From contig DJNY01000120.1 of assembly GCA_002441865.1 (NCBI GenBank), positions 1 through 18,671 of the forward strand: a DNA stretch of 18,671 nucleotides. The letters are read 5' to 3'. Made by a program: the position numbers and the translations under genes. Positions 1-7,681 of this stretch are shown in pieces. Below the pieces are notes generated by a model. The model saw only the letters and a list, made by a program, of their open reading frames with translations, made no database searches and was not told where the DNA came from. Source of the stretch: Lachnospiraceae bacterium UBA6452 (GTDB lineage: Bacteria > Bacillota > Clostridia > Lachnospirales > Lachnospiraceae). Position 1 is the stretch's first letter; each line of letters begins with the position of its first letter.

Positions 1-1732
1 CGATCACGGAAACTTCTCCCGTAAGCGGACTCTTCTTTGTATAATCGTACAGGAAAAAGGCTTCCTGTTCTCGTTTTTCTCCTGTTGTCAGATCGAAAAA
101 ATACGGTTCTATGTGCGTCATCCTTGCGATCGACCTTGCATCACAGCCCACATAGCTTTCCGAAAGCTGCGCCGGATCCTTTGCTGCCCTCTGGCAGATC
201 CTGCGGATCTCTTCCTTATATAAGGCGGGATCTTTTGCAAATGCAGGTCTCGTCTTGCAGTTTTCACGCAGATACAGATCCTGCGTCAGTGTTTCCCGAA
301 ACAGCTCCGTTGGCAGTCCTTTTTCTCCGATAAAGTCATACAATACCTGATACCGGTAGCTTCTCGCCGGGGCTTTCAGGAAATATCCATGCCCGGCAAA
401 GTAATCCGCCAGTTCCTCGAAAAAAGCAAACGGGGAAGCAAACTGCGGAACGAGTAGCTTTAATGTTGTCACAAACTGATTGCTGTTATAATACAGCTCC
501 ACCATCTCCTCGATCTGCTTGAGCCTGCGCACTTCTTCATAACTGAGCCAGTTTGTATACAAAACCTCATAAGGTGGCTCGTCCAAATAGACAAGCCCGT
601 ATTTTTCACAGTTGTCATGCATTTTAGAGCCCTTCAGCACTTTTAAAAAGCCAAGCTGCAGCTGTTCAGGCTCCATGGCATACACATCGTCAAAGGAATG
701 CCCGAAGGAAGTATAGCCTTCCAGTGGCAGTCCGGCGATCAGATCCAGATGAATGTGGATATTATGCCCTGCATGGATCTTTTGCACGATCTGCCTAAGA
801 AGCCCGACATCCATATGCCTGTCGATCTCCCGGATCGTCTCTTCATTGGTAGACTGTACGCCGATCTCAAGCTGTACAGCGCCCGGTCTGAACTGATTTA
901 AAAGCTGGATCTGCTCCTCATCCAGAATATCCGCCGCAATTTCAAAGTGAAAATTGGTAATGCCATTGTCATGTGCCAGCAGATATTCCCAGATCTCCAT
1001 CGCATGTTTTTTATTACAGTTAAAGGTACGATCTACGAATTTTACCTGTGCCACCTTCTGATCGAGGAAAAACTGCAGCTCCCGCTTCACAATGGAAAGA
1101 TCCCGCAGCCTGACCTTCTTATCAATGGAGGACAGGCAGTAGCTGCAGCGGAACGGACAGCCACGGCTTGATTCATAATACAGGATCTTATGTTCAAATT
1201 TTTTCAGATCATCATATAAAAAAGGGATCACAGATAAATCTGTCAGCTCACGCGGTCTGGTCAGCATGACCTTTCCGCCCTTCCTGATGGCAAGCCCCGC
1301 GATTTGGGAAAGTGCCTCTTCGCCGCTCTCACCGCTCCTGTAATGCTGTGCCAGCTCTAAAAAGGTCTGTTCCCCTTCGCCCAGCATAATACCGGTAAGC
1401 TGCGGATATGCTTCCAGAACCTTCTCCGCATCAAAGGATACTTCTGGTCCGCCCAGCCAGATCTGCACCTGTGGCAGAAGCTTCTTCAGCTCCCTGACAA
1501 GCTTTTCAATATACTGAATGTTCCAGATATAGCAGGAAAAGCCGATCACATCCGGTCTGTGCTCATACAAATCTGCCAGCACATCTTCCATCTGCTGGTT
1601 GATCGTGTATTCTGCCACAAATATCTGCTCCTTCAACGTCGGATCCTCCTGACAGGCATATGCCTGCAGGGAATACACGCCCGGATTCGAATGTATATAT
1701 TTTGCGTTAACTGCCGTCAGTAAAAATCGCAT
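1..1732 (-). CDS. B12-binding-domain radical SAM protein with DUF4080-like C-terminus (3' end outside window)
   Basis: I read this frame directly from the minus strand. It is open from an ATG at 1732-1730 to the window edge (577 codons, no stop), so the C-terminus is missing. An AGAGAGG ribosome binding site lies just upstream, and the start is 11 bp after the fructokinase stop, so the two are probably co-transcribed. Residues 1-150 look like a B12-binding-type domain (IGFSCYIWN near 63-71, WLGGPEVSFD near 92-101, LGEGEQTF near 117-124). The 4Fe-4S/SAM motif CxxxCxxC is complete at C192, C196 and C199 (GCPFRCSYC). The radical SAM barrel follows, with FEIAADIL and LEIGVQS segments, then a long C-terminal region typical of DUF4080 proteins. 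The family is a putative radical SAM methyltransferase/oxidoreductase group whose substrates are unknown. No role in sucrose metabolism is apparent. Confidence 0.88.
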   Translation of the reverse strand, partial: MRFLLTAVNAKYIHSNPGVYSLQAYACQEDPTLKEQIFVAEYTINQQMEDVLADLYEHRPDVIGFSCYIWNIQYIEKLVRELKKLLPQVQIWLGGPEVSFDAEKVLEAYPQLTGIMLGEGEQTFLELAQHYRSGESGEEALSQIAGLAIRKGGKVMLTRPRELTDLSVIPFLYDDLKKFEHKILYYESSRGCPFRCSYCLSSIDKKVRLRDLSIVKRELQFFLDQKVAQVKFVDRTFNCNKKHAMEIWEYLLAHDNGITNFHFEIAADILDEEQIQLLNQFRPGAVQLEIGVQSTNEETIREIDRHMDVGLLRQIVQKIHAGHNIHIHLDLIAGLPLEGYTSFGHSFDDVYAMEPEQLQLGFLKVLKGSKMHDNCEKYGLVYLDEPPYEVLYTNWLSYEEVRRLKQIEEMVELYYNSNQFVTTLKLLVPQFASPFAFFEELADYFAGHGYFLKAPARSYRYQVLYDFIGEKGLPTELFRETLTQDLYLRENCKTRPAFAKDPALYKEEIRRICQRAAKDPAQLSESYVGCDARSIARMTHIEPYFFDLTTGEKREQEAFFLYDYTKKSPLTGEVSVI

Positions 1733-1743
1733 GTCTGCCTCTC

Positions 1744-2670
1744 TTATAAGAATTTCTCAATCTCTTCTTTTGTCGGAAGCGCCGGGATTCCGCCCATCTT
1801 CTGCACACAAAGACCGCCCGCTGCATTTCCGTATGCAAGCGCTGTCTTTACCATATCTTCTGTGACTTCTTCCGGCTTTGTGATGCCAAACATCAGCATA
1901 CGGGATAAAAAGCCGCCCCAGAACGCATCACCTGCACCTGTTGCATCAACCGCATTTACTTTTCTGCCTGCTACAACATCACTGTTTCCGCGGAAGAAGT
2001 AGCGTGCGCCCTTGCTGCCCAGTGTTTCTATTAAAACAGTGATTCCGTGCTCCTCCATAAAGGCCTTGATATTATCCTCTCCGTCTACGAAGTACAGCTC
2101 TTCATCTGAGATCTTCATAAAATCAATGTAAGGCAGAAGCTTTTCCACTTCCTGTTTACAGCGGTCCATATCGTGCCAGATCATATCTCTGTAGTTGACA
2201 TCAAAGCTGACCAGCTTTCCATGCTTCTTTGCCATGGAAAGTGCATAACCGATCGCTTCCCTGCTCGGATCATCGGAAAGAGACACGCTGCCCGCATGGA
2301 GCATTCTGCAATCTGCAATATCCGCTTCCTTCACATCTTCTTTGGAGAGCAGAATATCCGCACCCGGTTTTCTGGCAAAGGTAAAGGATCTTTCACCGCC
2401 TTCATATAAGGTAACAAATGCCAGTGTTGTGATCGCCTGATCGGTCAGATCAGGGCAGAGCATCTTCACATGATCTTCTTCCAGTACGCCCTGCAGCTTC
2501 TTTCCAAAATCATCATTTCCAAGAATACCGAGAAATGCTGTGCTGATACCGTTTCTCGCTGTTGCGATCGCCACATTTGCAGGCGCTCCGCCCGGATTTG
2601 CCATATAAGCTCCCGGCTGCTGTATCGGTGTAAAATCAATCAACATTTCTCCTGCACAAATAATATCCAT
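1744..2670 (-). CDS. scrK: Fructokinase, PfkB/ribokinase family
   Basis: A 308-residue PfkB-family sugar kinase of normal length. It should phosphorylate fructose at C6 with ATP, feeding glycolysis. The N-terminal substrate-binding motif GGAPANVA is at residues 27-34, and the PfkB signature VDATGAGDAF at 241-250 contains the catalytic base D248 and the anion hole. LGSKGA near 218 is the usual ATP-site strand. The start is supported by an ideal AGGAGG (plus-strand cctcct, 2677-2682) 6 nt upstream. It is divergent from a LacI-family repressor and about 8-10 kb from a sucrose PTS and a sucrose-6-phosphate hydrolase. That hydrolase releases free fructose, which makes fructokinase much more likely than another PfkB specificity. 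Family assignment is secure; fructose specificity is inferred from context and the GGAPANVA motif. Confidence 0.92.
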   Translation of the reverse strand: MDIICAGEMLIDFTPIQQPGAYMANPGGAPANVAIATARNGISTAFLGILGNDDFGKKLQGVLEEDHVKMLCPDLTDQAITTLAFVTLYEGGERSFTFARKPGADILLSKEDVKEADIADCRMLHAGSVSLSDDPSREAIGYALSMAKKHGKLVSFDVNYRDMIWHDMDRCKQEVEKLLPYIDFMKISDEELYFVDGEDNIKAFMEEHGITVLIETLGSKGARYFFRGNSDVVAGRKVNAVDATGAGDAFWGGFLSRMLMFGITKPEEVTEDMVKTALAYGNAAGGLCVQKMGGIPALPTKEEIEKFL

Positions 2671-2711
2671 GGGTTACCTCCTCTGATGTATTTTTATCTA
2701 CTTTACCACTT

Positions 2712-2740
2712 AGTATAACGACAACTCATTTTTTCCACAA
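2712..2740 (-). promoter_or_regulatory. Candidate sigma-A promoter for scrK
   Basis: Reading the minus strand, TTGTGG (2740-2735) and TATACT (2717-2712) are separated by exactly 17 bp, about 42 bp upstream of the scrK start codon. The -10 is good and the -35 matches in its first three bases. The LacI-type palindrome at 2781-2796 lies about 40 bp further upstream. Confidence 0.5.
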
Positions 2741-2747
2741 TAGAATA

Positions 2748-2776
2748 TTGAAAAAAATGTGAAACAATTTTATACT
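2748..2776 (+). promoter_or_regulatory. Candidate sigma-A promoter for the LacI-family repressor
   Basis: TTGAAA (2748-2753), a 17-bp spacer, then TATACT (2771-2776), about 60 bp upstream of the repressor start. The expected transcription start near 2783 falls inside the 16-bp palindrome at 2781-2796, which predicts autorepression. Confidence 0.65.
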
Positions 2777-2780
2777 ATAT

Positions 2781-2796
2781 ATGATATCGTTTTCAT
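2781..2796. promoter_or_regulatory. LacI-family operator (scrK-scrR intergenic region)
   Basis: ATGATATCGTTTTCAT is a central-CG palindrome, 12 of 16 positions symmetric, in the usual LacI-family operator form. It overlaps the predicted start of scrR transcription and resembles two more sites in front of scrA (10319-10334 and 10397-10412). The three together suggest one repressor controls both loci. A CcpA cre site has a similar consensus and cannot be excluded by eye. Confidence 0.65.
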
Positions 2797-2835
2797 ACAG
2801 GTCTATCGCATAACATTTGGAGGTAAGGGTAAAGC

Positions 2836-3816
2836 ATGAATATCAGTGACATTGCAAAAATGGCAGGCGTTTCACCTGCTGCCGTTTCACGTTATCTGAA
2901 TCAGGGATATATCAGTGAAGAAAAGAAGGAAGCGATCCGCCGCGTGATCGCACAGACAGGGTATACACCGTCGCAGCAGGCACAGACGCTGCGGACAAAA
3001 CGCACCAAAGTCATCGGCGTTGTGATCCCCAAGATCGATTCCGAATCTATTTCGCGCATTGTCGCCGGTATCAGCTCTGAGCTTAATGAAGCAGGCTATC
3101 AGCTTCTGCTTGCCAATACGGAAAACAGTACTGATCAGGAACTGACCTACCTCAAGACCTTCCGCCAGAACAATGTGGATGGTATCATTCTCATTGCGAC
3201 CATGCTGACGCCAAAGCATAAGGCTCTTTTAAAATCCCTGACCATTCCGGTTGTTGTCCTCGGACAGAAAACAGATCTTGCCTCCTGCATTTATCATGAT
3301 GATTACCATGCAGCCTATGATCTGACGAAATATCTGATTAAAAAAGGGCATACGCATATCGGTTACATTGGTGTTACCTTAAAGGATATTGCTGTCGGAA
3401 CAGACAGACGAAACGGTTTTCTGGACTGTATGAGGGATCACGGTCTGCCGGTTTCCGAAGACCAGCTTGCGATCGGTGCTTTTGACATGGACAACGGCTA
3501 TGACAATGCCCGCCAGATCCGTAAAAAGCATCCTGAGACCGATGCGCTTTTATGTGCGACCGATACGATCGCGGTAGGCGCCATGAAATACCTGCATGAA
3601 TGCGATGTGAAGATTCCCGATGAGATCGCGGTCTGCGGCTTTGGAAACGGGAAAACCGCCGCTGTTGTGACCCCGTCCCTGACAACGATCCATTACTATT
3701 ACCGGACAAGCGGTATCGAAGGCGCCAGAATGCTGCTCGAAAAGCTGCAGAAAAAAAATGTGCCATTGAAAAGTACCATGCTCGGCTATGAGATCATTGA
3801 ACATGCTTCCGTATAA
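2836..3816 (+). CDS. scrR: LacI-family transcriptional repressor, probable sucrose regulator
   Basis: A 326-residue protein of typical LacI/GalR length. Residues 2-23 (ISDIAKMAGVSPAAVSRYLN) form the N-terminal helix-turn-helix. The hinge region follows, with TPSQQAQTLRTKRTKVIGVVIP near 44-65, and the rest is a periplasmic-binding-protein-like effector domain (NVDGIILIA, GHTHIGYIG, DALLCATDTIAVGAMKYL, then PSLTTIHYYYRTSGIEGARMLLE). GGAGG at 2819-2823 precedes the ATG. It is divergent from scrK, and a palindromic operator sits at its own promoter. Similar operators precede scrA, so it most likely represses sucrose genes, released by sucrose, sucrose-6-phosphate or fructose. The effector is inferred from context only. 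Confidence 0.85.
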   Translation: MNISDIAKMAGVSPAAVSRYLNQGYISEEKKEAIRRVIAQTGYTPSQQAQTLRTKRTKVIGVVIPKIDSESISRIVAGISSELNEAGYQLLLANTENSTDQELTYLKTFRQNNVDGIILIATMLTPKHKALLKSLTIPVVVLGQKTDLASCIYHDDYHAAYDLTKYLIKKGHTHIGYIGVTLKDIAVGTDRRNGFLDCMRDHGLPVSEDQLAIGAFDMDNGYDNARQIRKKHPETDALLCATDTIAVGAMKYLHECDVKIPDEIAVCGFGNGKTAAVVTPSLTTIHYYYRTSGIEGARMLLEKLQKKNVPLKSTMLGYEIIEHASV

Positions 3817-3828
3817 TCCACAAATTGT

Positions 3829-3895
3829 AAAAACAGGCATTTGTACATTTCTTTCCATAAGCGGAAAGAAAGGCGCAAATGCCTGTTTTTGATTT
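3829..3895 (+). terminator. Nested-hairpin intrinsic terminator after scrR
   Basis: The outer arms 3829-3843 and 3876-3890 form a perfect 15-bp stem (AAAAACAGGCATTTG against its complement). A second perfect 9-bp hairpin sits inside it, 3848-3856 with 3863-3871. The 3' arm ends in TTTTT and is followed by GATTTT. The 5' arm begins with AAAAA, so the structure could also terminate minus-strand transcription. Confidence 0.88.
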
Positions 3896-3981
3896 TATAC
3901 ATTTCCCTCTCGATTATCCCCATCGAATGTATACTTAATATATGCATCAACTGCCTGTATATTGCAACATTTTTTCCGCAA

Positions 3982-4013
3982 AACGACGCGAATGATGTAT
4001 ATAACGACACGAA
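3982..4013. promoter_or_regulatory. Candidate LytTR regulator binding site: two direct repeats in 21-bp register
   Basis: AACGACGCGAA at 3982-3992 is repeated as AACGACACGAA at 4003-4013 (10 of 11 identical). The repeat starts are exactly 21 bp apart, two helical turns, which is the known arrangement of LytTR-family sites. The pair ends 12 bp before the -35 box of the response-regulator promoter, a normal activator position, suggesting autoregulation. Confidence 0.6.
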
Positions 4014-4025
4014 ACAGAGAAATAC

Positions 4026-4054
4026 TTGTCCGAAAATATCGATTTTGCTATAAT
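4026..4054 (+). promoter_or_regulatory. Sigma-A promoter for the response regulator/kinase operon
   Basis: TTGTCC (4026-4031), a 17-bp spacer, then a perfect TATAAT (4049-4054), about 49 bp before the regulator start codon. The moderate -35 fits activator dependence on the upstream direct repeats. The rest of the 286-bp scrR-regulator gap (3817-4102) holds the terminator and no convincing gene. Confidence 0.7.
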
Positions 4055-4102
4055 ACTATTATGATATTAAGAATGCAAATATGAAAAGGAACTTTACACT
4101 CG

Positions 4103-4816
4103 ATGCAAAAAATACTAATCGTTGAAGATGACCCGATCCAGCTTGAAATGCTTTACGAAACTGTCCATGCCAGGTATCCTGCCTGGGAGATCAAAAAGGG
4201 ATCCTCTTTGGATGCTGCGCAGACATTTTTGCAGGACTCTGTTACAGCAAATGAATATTTCACTTTATTTTTACTGGATATCCAGCTGAGCAAAGAACAG
4301 GGAGACCGGAGTGGTTTTCAGCTGGCAAAATCCATTCGTGAGATCAATGTATATTATAAAACGCCAATCCTCTTTCTGACATCTGTTTCAGAAGAATTGT
4401 CCAGGGCATTGACACAATTTCACTGCTACAACTTTATCACCAAGCCATATCAGCGCGAAACCGTGCTTGAACAGCTCAGACAGATGCTGCTGACCGGTTA
4501 TCTGCAGGATGTACTGGACATTGCGGACACGCAGCGGATCCATCACAGGATACAGCCGCAGGATATCCGTTATATCGAATCCAGATCACACACCATTTTC
4601 ATTTATACGGTCTATGGCTGTATCCAGACAAGGGAATATTCTCTTTCTGCCATAGCGGAGCAGCTTGGAACAGCCTTTATCCGCTGCCACCGGCGCTATC
4701 TGATCAACCCGGATCACATAACCGGCTTTGACAGATCCACGCGTTATCTGCTGACAGGCAAAGATACGATCCCTGTCAGCCAGAGTGGCATTGCATTATT
4801 GGAAGATTACCTATAA
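4103..4816 (+). CDS. LytTR-family response regulator (AgrA/ComE-like)
   Basis: 237 residues: an N-terminal receiver domain (about 1-125) and a C-terminal LytTR DNA-binding domain (about 135-237). The receiver has the acidic pocket E8/D9/D10, the phospho-acceptor D59 in FLLDIQL, T93 and the conserved K114 in ITKPY. The LytTR part has IRYIESRSHTIFIYT and the signature RCHRRYLINPDHI. An AAAAGGA ribosome binding site precedes the ATG. It is first in an apparent operon with four sensor kinases and is the only response regulator in the window, so it is presumably the shared output of all of them. The promoter carries 21-bp-spaced direct repeats it may bind. Regulated genes beyond the operon cannot be identified here. 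Confidence 0.93.
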   Translation: MQKILIVEDDPIQLEMLYETVHARYPAWEIKKGSSLDAAQTFLQDSVTANEYFTLFLLDIQLSKEQGDRSGFQLAKSIREINVYYKTPILFLTSVSEELSRALTQFHCYNFITKPYQRETVLEQLRQMLLTGYLQDVLDIADTQRIHHRIQPQDIRYIESRSHTIFIYTVYGCIQTREYSLSAIAEQLGTAFIRCHRRYLINPDHITGFDRSTRYLLTGKDTIPVSQSGIALLEDYL

Positions 4817-4837
4817 AAAAATAGAAAGCAGGCAATT

Positions 4838-6178
4838 ATGAACAGCATACTTACTTTTATCATTACATACATTCTTAACCCGATCCTGGAAACCTCTGCA
4901 GGAATTTTTGTGATCAAAACGGAAAGTCATCAGTCTCTGCGTCTCCGGCCAGGTGATTTTCTTTGTTATCTCAGTATGATACTGACATTGCTGCTGTTTC
5001 CTTCCGGTCATCCGTTTTTCAGATGGGTGTTTGGTCTTTTGTTATATCTTGTTTATATTTTTGCCACTGTCAAGGATACTGCCTTGAACCGTTTCCTTCT
5101 TTTTATGCTTTTTCACGGAGGTGTCTTTCTTTTACAATGTGTGATCCTTGGCATTATGTATTTTGTATTCCGGATCACTTCTTTCAACACAGTCAGTGTC
5201 AGCCTGCTTGGCAATTTTATGACTTTTGTTTTTGCTGTGCTGTTTTTTCAGCTTCCTTTTGCAAAGCACCTATTGGACTATATCAAACAGGCTTCTTTTC
5301 TGCTTCGTATCCTGATACTGAATACCTATCTGGTTGTTTTATTCTGTCTGGCATTTTTCAAAATTTATCCCAGACAGATCTATGAAATATTGTCTCTTGT
5401 CATCACATTAATGACACTGCTTGCAGCAATCAATATCTGGATCCTATACTACGATCAGCGTACCAGGATCCAGCAGCAGGAGATCGACAGCTATCAGAAA
5501 AATATGCCGATCTACGATTCCCTGATCCATGAGATCCGTGCCAACCAGCATGAGTATGTGAACCGCCTGCAAAGCCTTGCGAATCTCCCCGTCATGTACA
5601 AAGACTATGATGCGCTTTCCAAAGCACTGCAGTCGTACTCGCAGGAGTTTGCCAATCCGATGGCAAATTATCCGCTTTTGCAGATCAACATGCCTCTGCT
5701 GGCAGCTTCTTTATACAGTCTGGCAAGCCACGCCCAGGAAAAGGGCATCACACTGCAGTTTGATATTGTAAATGCTGTGCTAAAGAGCCATACGCCGGAG
5801 CATGAACTGACCGACTATATTACCATTCTGACGCAGAATGCGATCGAAGCCTGCAAAGAGGGCGATACGATCTATGCTCTATTGGATTCCAAGGACGGAG
5901 CTGTCCGGTATGAGATCCGCAATCCGGTTCCTGCCATGATCTCGCCGGAGGAGATCGGCAATTTCTTTAGGCGTGGGTATTCCACCAAACAGACACAGAC
6001 GGGTTCTGACGCTGCTTCCGGGCAGGCAGATTCTGCTGCCTCTAAACAGGCAGGCGATAAACGCGGACTTGGACTGTACTACTTACAGATGAATGTCACG
6101 AAGGCAGGCGGCTCTGTCGGAGCTGACTGCGTGGACTATGACGGAACTTACTATATGATCTTTACATTAAAGTCATAA
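4838..6178 (+). CDS. AgrC-like GHKL sensor histidine kinase, array member 1
   Basis: 446 residues. The first roughly 205 residues hold about six hydrophobic membrane segments forming the sensor. A short linker (YYDQRTRIQQQEIDSYQ) leads to the phospho-acceptor helix with H238 in NQHEYVNRLQSL, the HPK10/AgrC-type H box. The ATP-binding domain has the N box at N334 (LTQNAIEA), RGYSTK at 379-384 and the G box KRGLGLYY at 408-415. About 23 Ser/Ala/Gln/Asp-rich residues lie between YSTK and the G box, where AgrC relatives usually have only a few. It begins 21 bp after the response regulator, with a weak AGCAGG ribosome binding site. Its membrane half is the most divergent of the four; its cytoplasmic half is nearly identical to members 2 and 3. 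The ligand is unknown; peptides are typical for the family. Confidence 0.92.
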   Translation: MNSILTFIITYILNPILETSAGIFVIKTESHQSLRLRPGDFLCYLSMILTLLLFPSGHPFFRWVFGLLLYLVYIFATVKDTALNRFLLFMLFHGGVFLLQCVILGIMYFVFRITSFNTVSVSLLGNFMTFVFAVLFFQLPFAKHLLDYIKQASFLLRILILNTYLVVLFCLAFFKIYPRQIYEILSLVITLMTLLAAINIWILYYDQRTRIQQQEIDSYQKNMPIYDSLIHEIRANQHEYVNRLQSLANLPVMYKDYDALSKALQSYSQEFANPMANYPLLQINMPLLAASLYSLASHAQEKGITLQFDIVNAVLKSHTPEHELTDYITILTQNAIEACKEGDTIYALLDSKDGAVRYEIRNPVPAMISPEEIGNFFRRGYSTKQTQTGSDAASGQADSAASKQAGDKRGLGLYYLQMNVTKAGGSVGADCVDYDGTYYMIFTLKS

Positions 6179-6211
6179 CTTTATGATGCAATAATGCAGA
6201 CAGGAGATATT

Positions 6212-7549
6212 ATGCAGACAATACTTACGATTTTACTTGCAGTATGCAATCAATTCTTTGAATTTTTTTCTGCCTATTATATAGCCAGAACTTACATCCA
6301 TAAATCCTATAAACCACAGATAAAGGACTTTGTCCCTTATTTTGCCATTCTGATCGCTTATTTTGTTGCGCACGGACAGATGGGTGTCGGGCTCTGGTGT
6401 TTTGCGCAGATCGTCTATATGATCTACCTCTGTTCTCTGATCCGGGAAACACCACTGAACCGCTTTATGCTGTTCTGCCTTGTGCACTGTTCCATGCTCG
6501 TTCTGGAAGGATTTACAGCCATTCCACTGCTGTTCTGCATGAAGATGTTTGCACCTTCTGACACCCAGATGACGTTTTTGGCAAATTTTCTGATTTTGTT
6601 CATCACAGTTCTTGTTTTTCATATTCCGTTTGTCAAGGGACTTTATGATAAGATCAGACAGGGACGCACTCCCGTCCGCTTTATTCTGTTGAACAGCTAC
6701 ATGATTCTTCTGTTTGCGCTGCTGTTTAACAAGCTCCATCCCGGCAATACCTATCAGGCCTATGTTGTTTTCTTCTGTCTCGGTCTGTTTTTACTGGCAC
6801 TGAATCTCTGGCTTTTGTACTACGATCAGCGTACCAGACTTCAACAGCAGGAAATCGACAGCTATCAGAAAAATATGCCGATCTACGATTCGCTGATCCA
6901 CGAGATCCGTGCCAACCAGCATGAATACGTGAACCGCCTGCAAAGCCTTGCCAATCTTCCTGTCATGTACAAGGACTATGATGCGCTTTCCAAGGCGCTG
7001 CAGTCGTACTCACAGGAATTTGCCAATCCGATGGCAAATTACCCGCTTCTGCAGATCAATATGCCTCTGCTGGCAGCTTCTCTCTACAGCATGGCAAGCC
7101 ATGCACAGGAAAAGGGCATCACACTGCAGTTTGATATTGTAAATGCTGTGCTGAAAAGCCATACACCGGAGCATGAACTGACCGACTATATCACCATTCT
7201 GACGCAGAATGCGATCGAAGCCTGCAAAGAGGACGACACAGTCTATGCATTATTGGATTCTAAGGGCGGAACTGTACGATATGAGATCCGCAACCCGGTT
7301 CCAGCCATGATCTCGCCGGAGGAGATTGGCAACTTCTTTAAACGCGGCTATTCCACGAAACAGACGCAGGCAGGTTCTGACGCCGCTTCTAAGCGGACAG
7401 ATTCTGCTGCCTATAAACAGGCAGGCGATAAACGTGGGCTTGGACTGTATTACTTACAGACAAATATCATGAAAGCGGGCGGCTCTATCGGGGCTGACTG
7501 CGTGGACTATGATGGAACCTACTATATGATATTTAGGTTGATGGTATAA
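6212..7549 (+). CDS. AgrC-like GHKL sensor histidine kinase, array member 2
   Basis: 445 residues from the ATG at 6212. I prefer this start because AGGAG (6202-6206) lies 5 nt before it; an in-frame ATG at 6194 lacks such a site. Around six membrane segments make up residues 1-200, starting with an amphipathic F..YIARTYIHKSYK block that members 3 and 4 share. The H box has H237 (NQHEYVN), and the N box and GLGLYYL G box are intact, again with an insert between YSTK and the G box (QTQAGSDAASKRTDSAAYKQ). By eye, the cytoplasmic part differs from member 1 at roughly 17 of 240 residues, whereas the membrane part is only remotely similar. The gene is 33 bp downstream of member 1, so co-transcription is likely. 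It should phosphorylate the same LytTR regulator in response to a different ligand. Confidence 0.92.
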   Translation: MQTILTILLAVCNQFFEFFSAYYIARTYIHKSYKPQIKDFVPYFAILIAYFVAHGQMGVGLWCFAQIVYMIYLCSLIRETPLNRFMLFCLVHCSMLVLEGFTAIPLLFCMKMFAPSDTQMTFLANFLILFITVLVFHIPFVKGLYDKIRQGRTPVRFILLNSYMILLFALLFNKLHPGNTYQAYVVFFCLGLFLLALNLWLLYYDQRTRLQQQEIDSYQKNMPIYDSLIHEIRANQHEYVNRLQSLANLPVMYKDYDALSKALQSYSQEFANPMANYPLLQINMPLLAASLYSMASHAQEKGITLQFDIVNAVLKSHTPEHELTDYITILTQNAIEACKEDDTVYALLDSKGGTVRYEIRNPVPAMISPEEIGNFFKRGYSTKQTQAGSDAASKRTDSAAYKQAGDKRGLGLYYLQTNIMKAGGSIGADCVDYDGTYYMIFRLMV

Positions 7550-7647
7550 ATTTTGTCGTATATTTGTGAAACAGGTGTACGACAAGGTTTTTGATGCAGC
7601 CTCGCCATCACCGCAGGTGATCTTCATGGACGATGGTTCCCGTAATG
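7548..7647 (+). ncRNA. Structured intergenic element, copy 1 (kinase 2-kinase 3 junction)
   Basis: Arms 7548-7560 and 7578-7590 form a 13-bp stem with two G-U pairs. A second stem follows: CCTCG-CCAT (7600-7608) with ATGG-A-CGA-T-GG (7626-7636), enclosing CACC-GCA-GGTG (7609-7619). The block 7593-7647 is about 95% identical to 9038-9093, with compensatory changes in the stem. This suggests an RNA acting between genes, such as a processing, attenuation or stability element or a cis-regulatory RNA. I do not recognise it as a known riboswitch. A TATAAT at 7655-7660 lacks a good -35. Confidence 0.55.
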
Positions 7648-7681
7648 TTATAGTTATAATACGATGAGAGGATAATACAAC

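Noticed and set aside
37..1171. Several plus-strand open frames opposite the radical SAM gene
   Set aside because: The minus strand holds a single 577-codon frame with clear radical SAM motifs; the plus-strand frames are its shadows.
2714..2723. TATAACGACA in the scrK promoter, identical to part of the LytTR direct repeat at 4000-4009
   Set aside because: There is no second copy 21 bp away on either side, and the match overlaps the scrK -10 box on the minus strand. A single 10-bp AT-rich match is weak evidence for regulation by the LytTR protein.
3841..4053. Open frame of 70 codons on the plus strand between scrR and the response regulator
   Set aside because: It runs through the terminator and the promoter region, starts inside the terminator loop, has no ribosome binding site and has no recognisable sequence.
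7655..7660. TATAAT before kinase 3, considered as a promoter
   Set aside because: The positions expected for a -35 read GATGGT, which is a poor match and falls inside the structured element.
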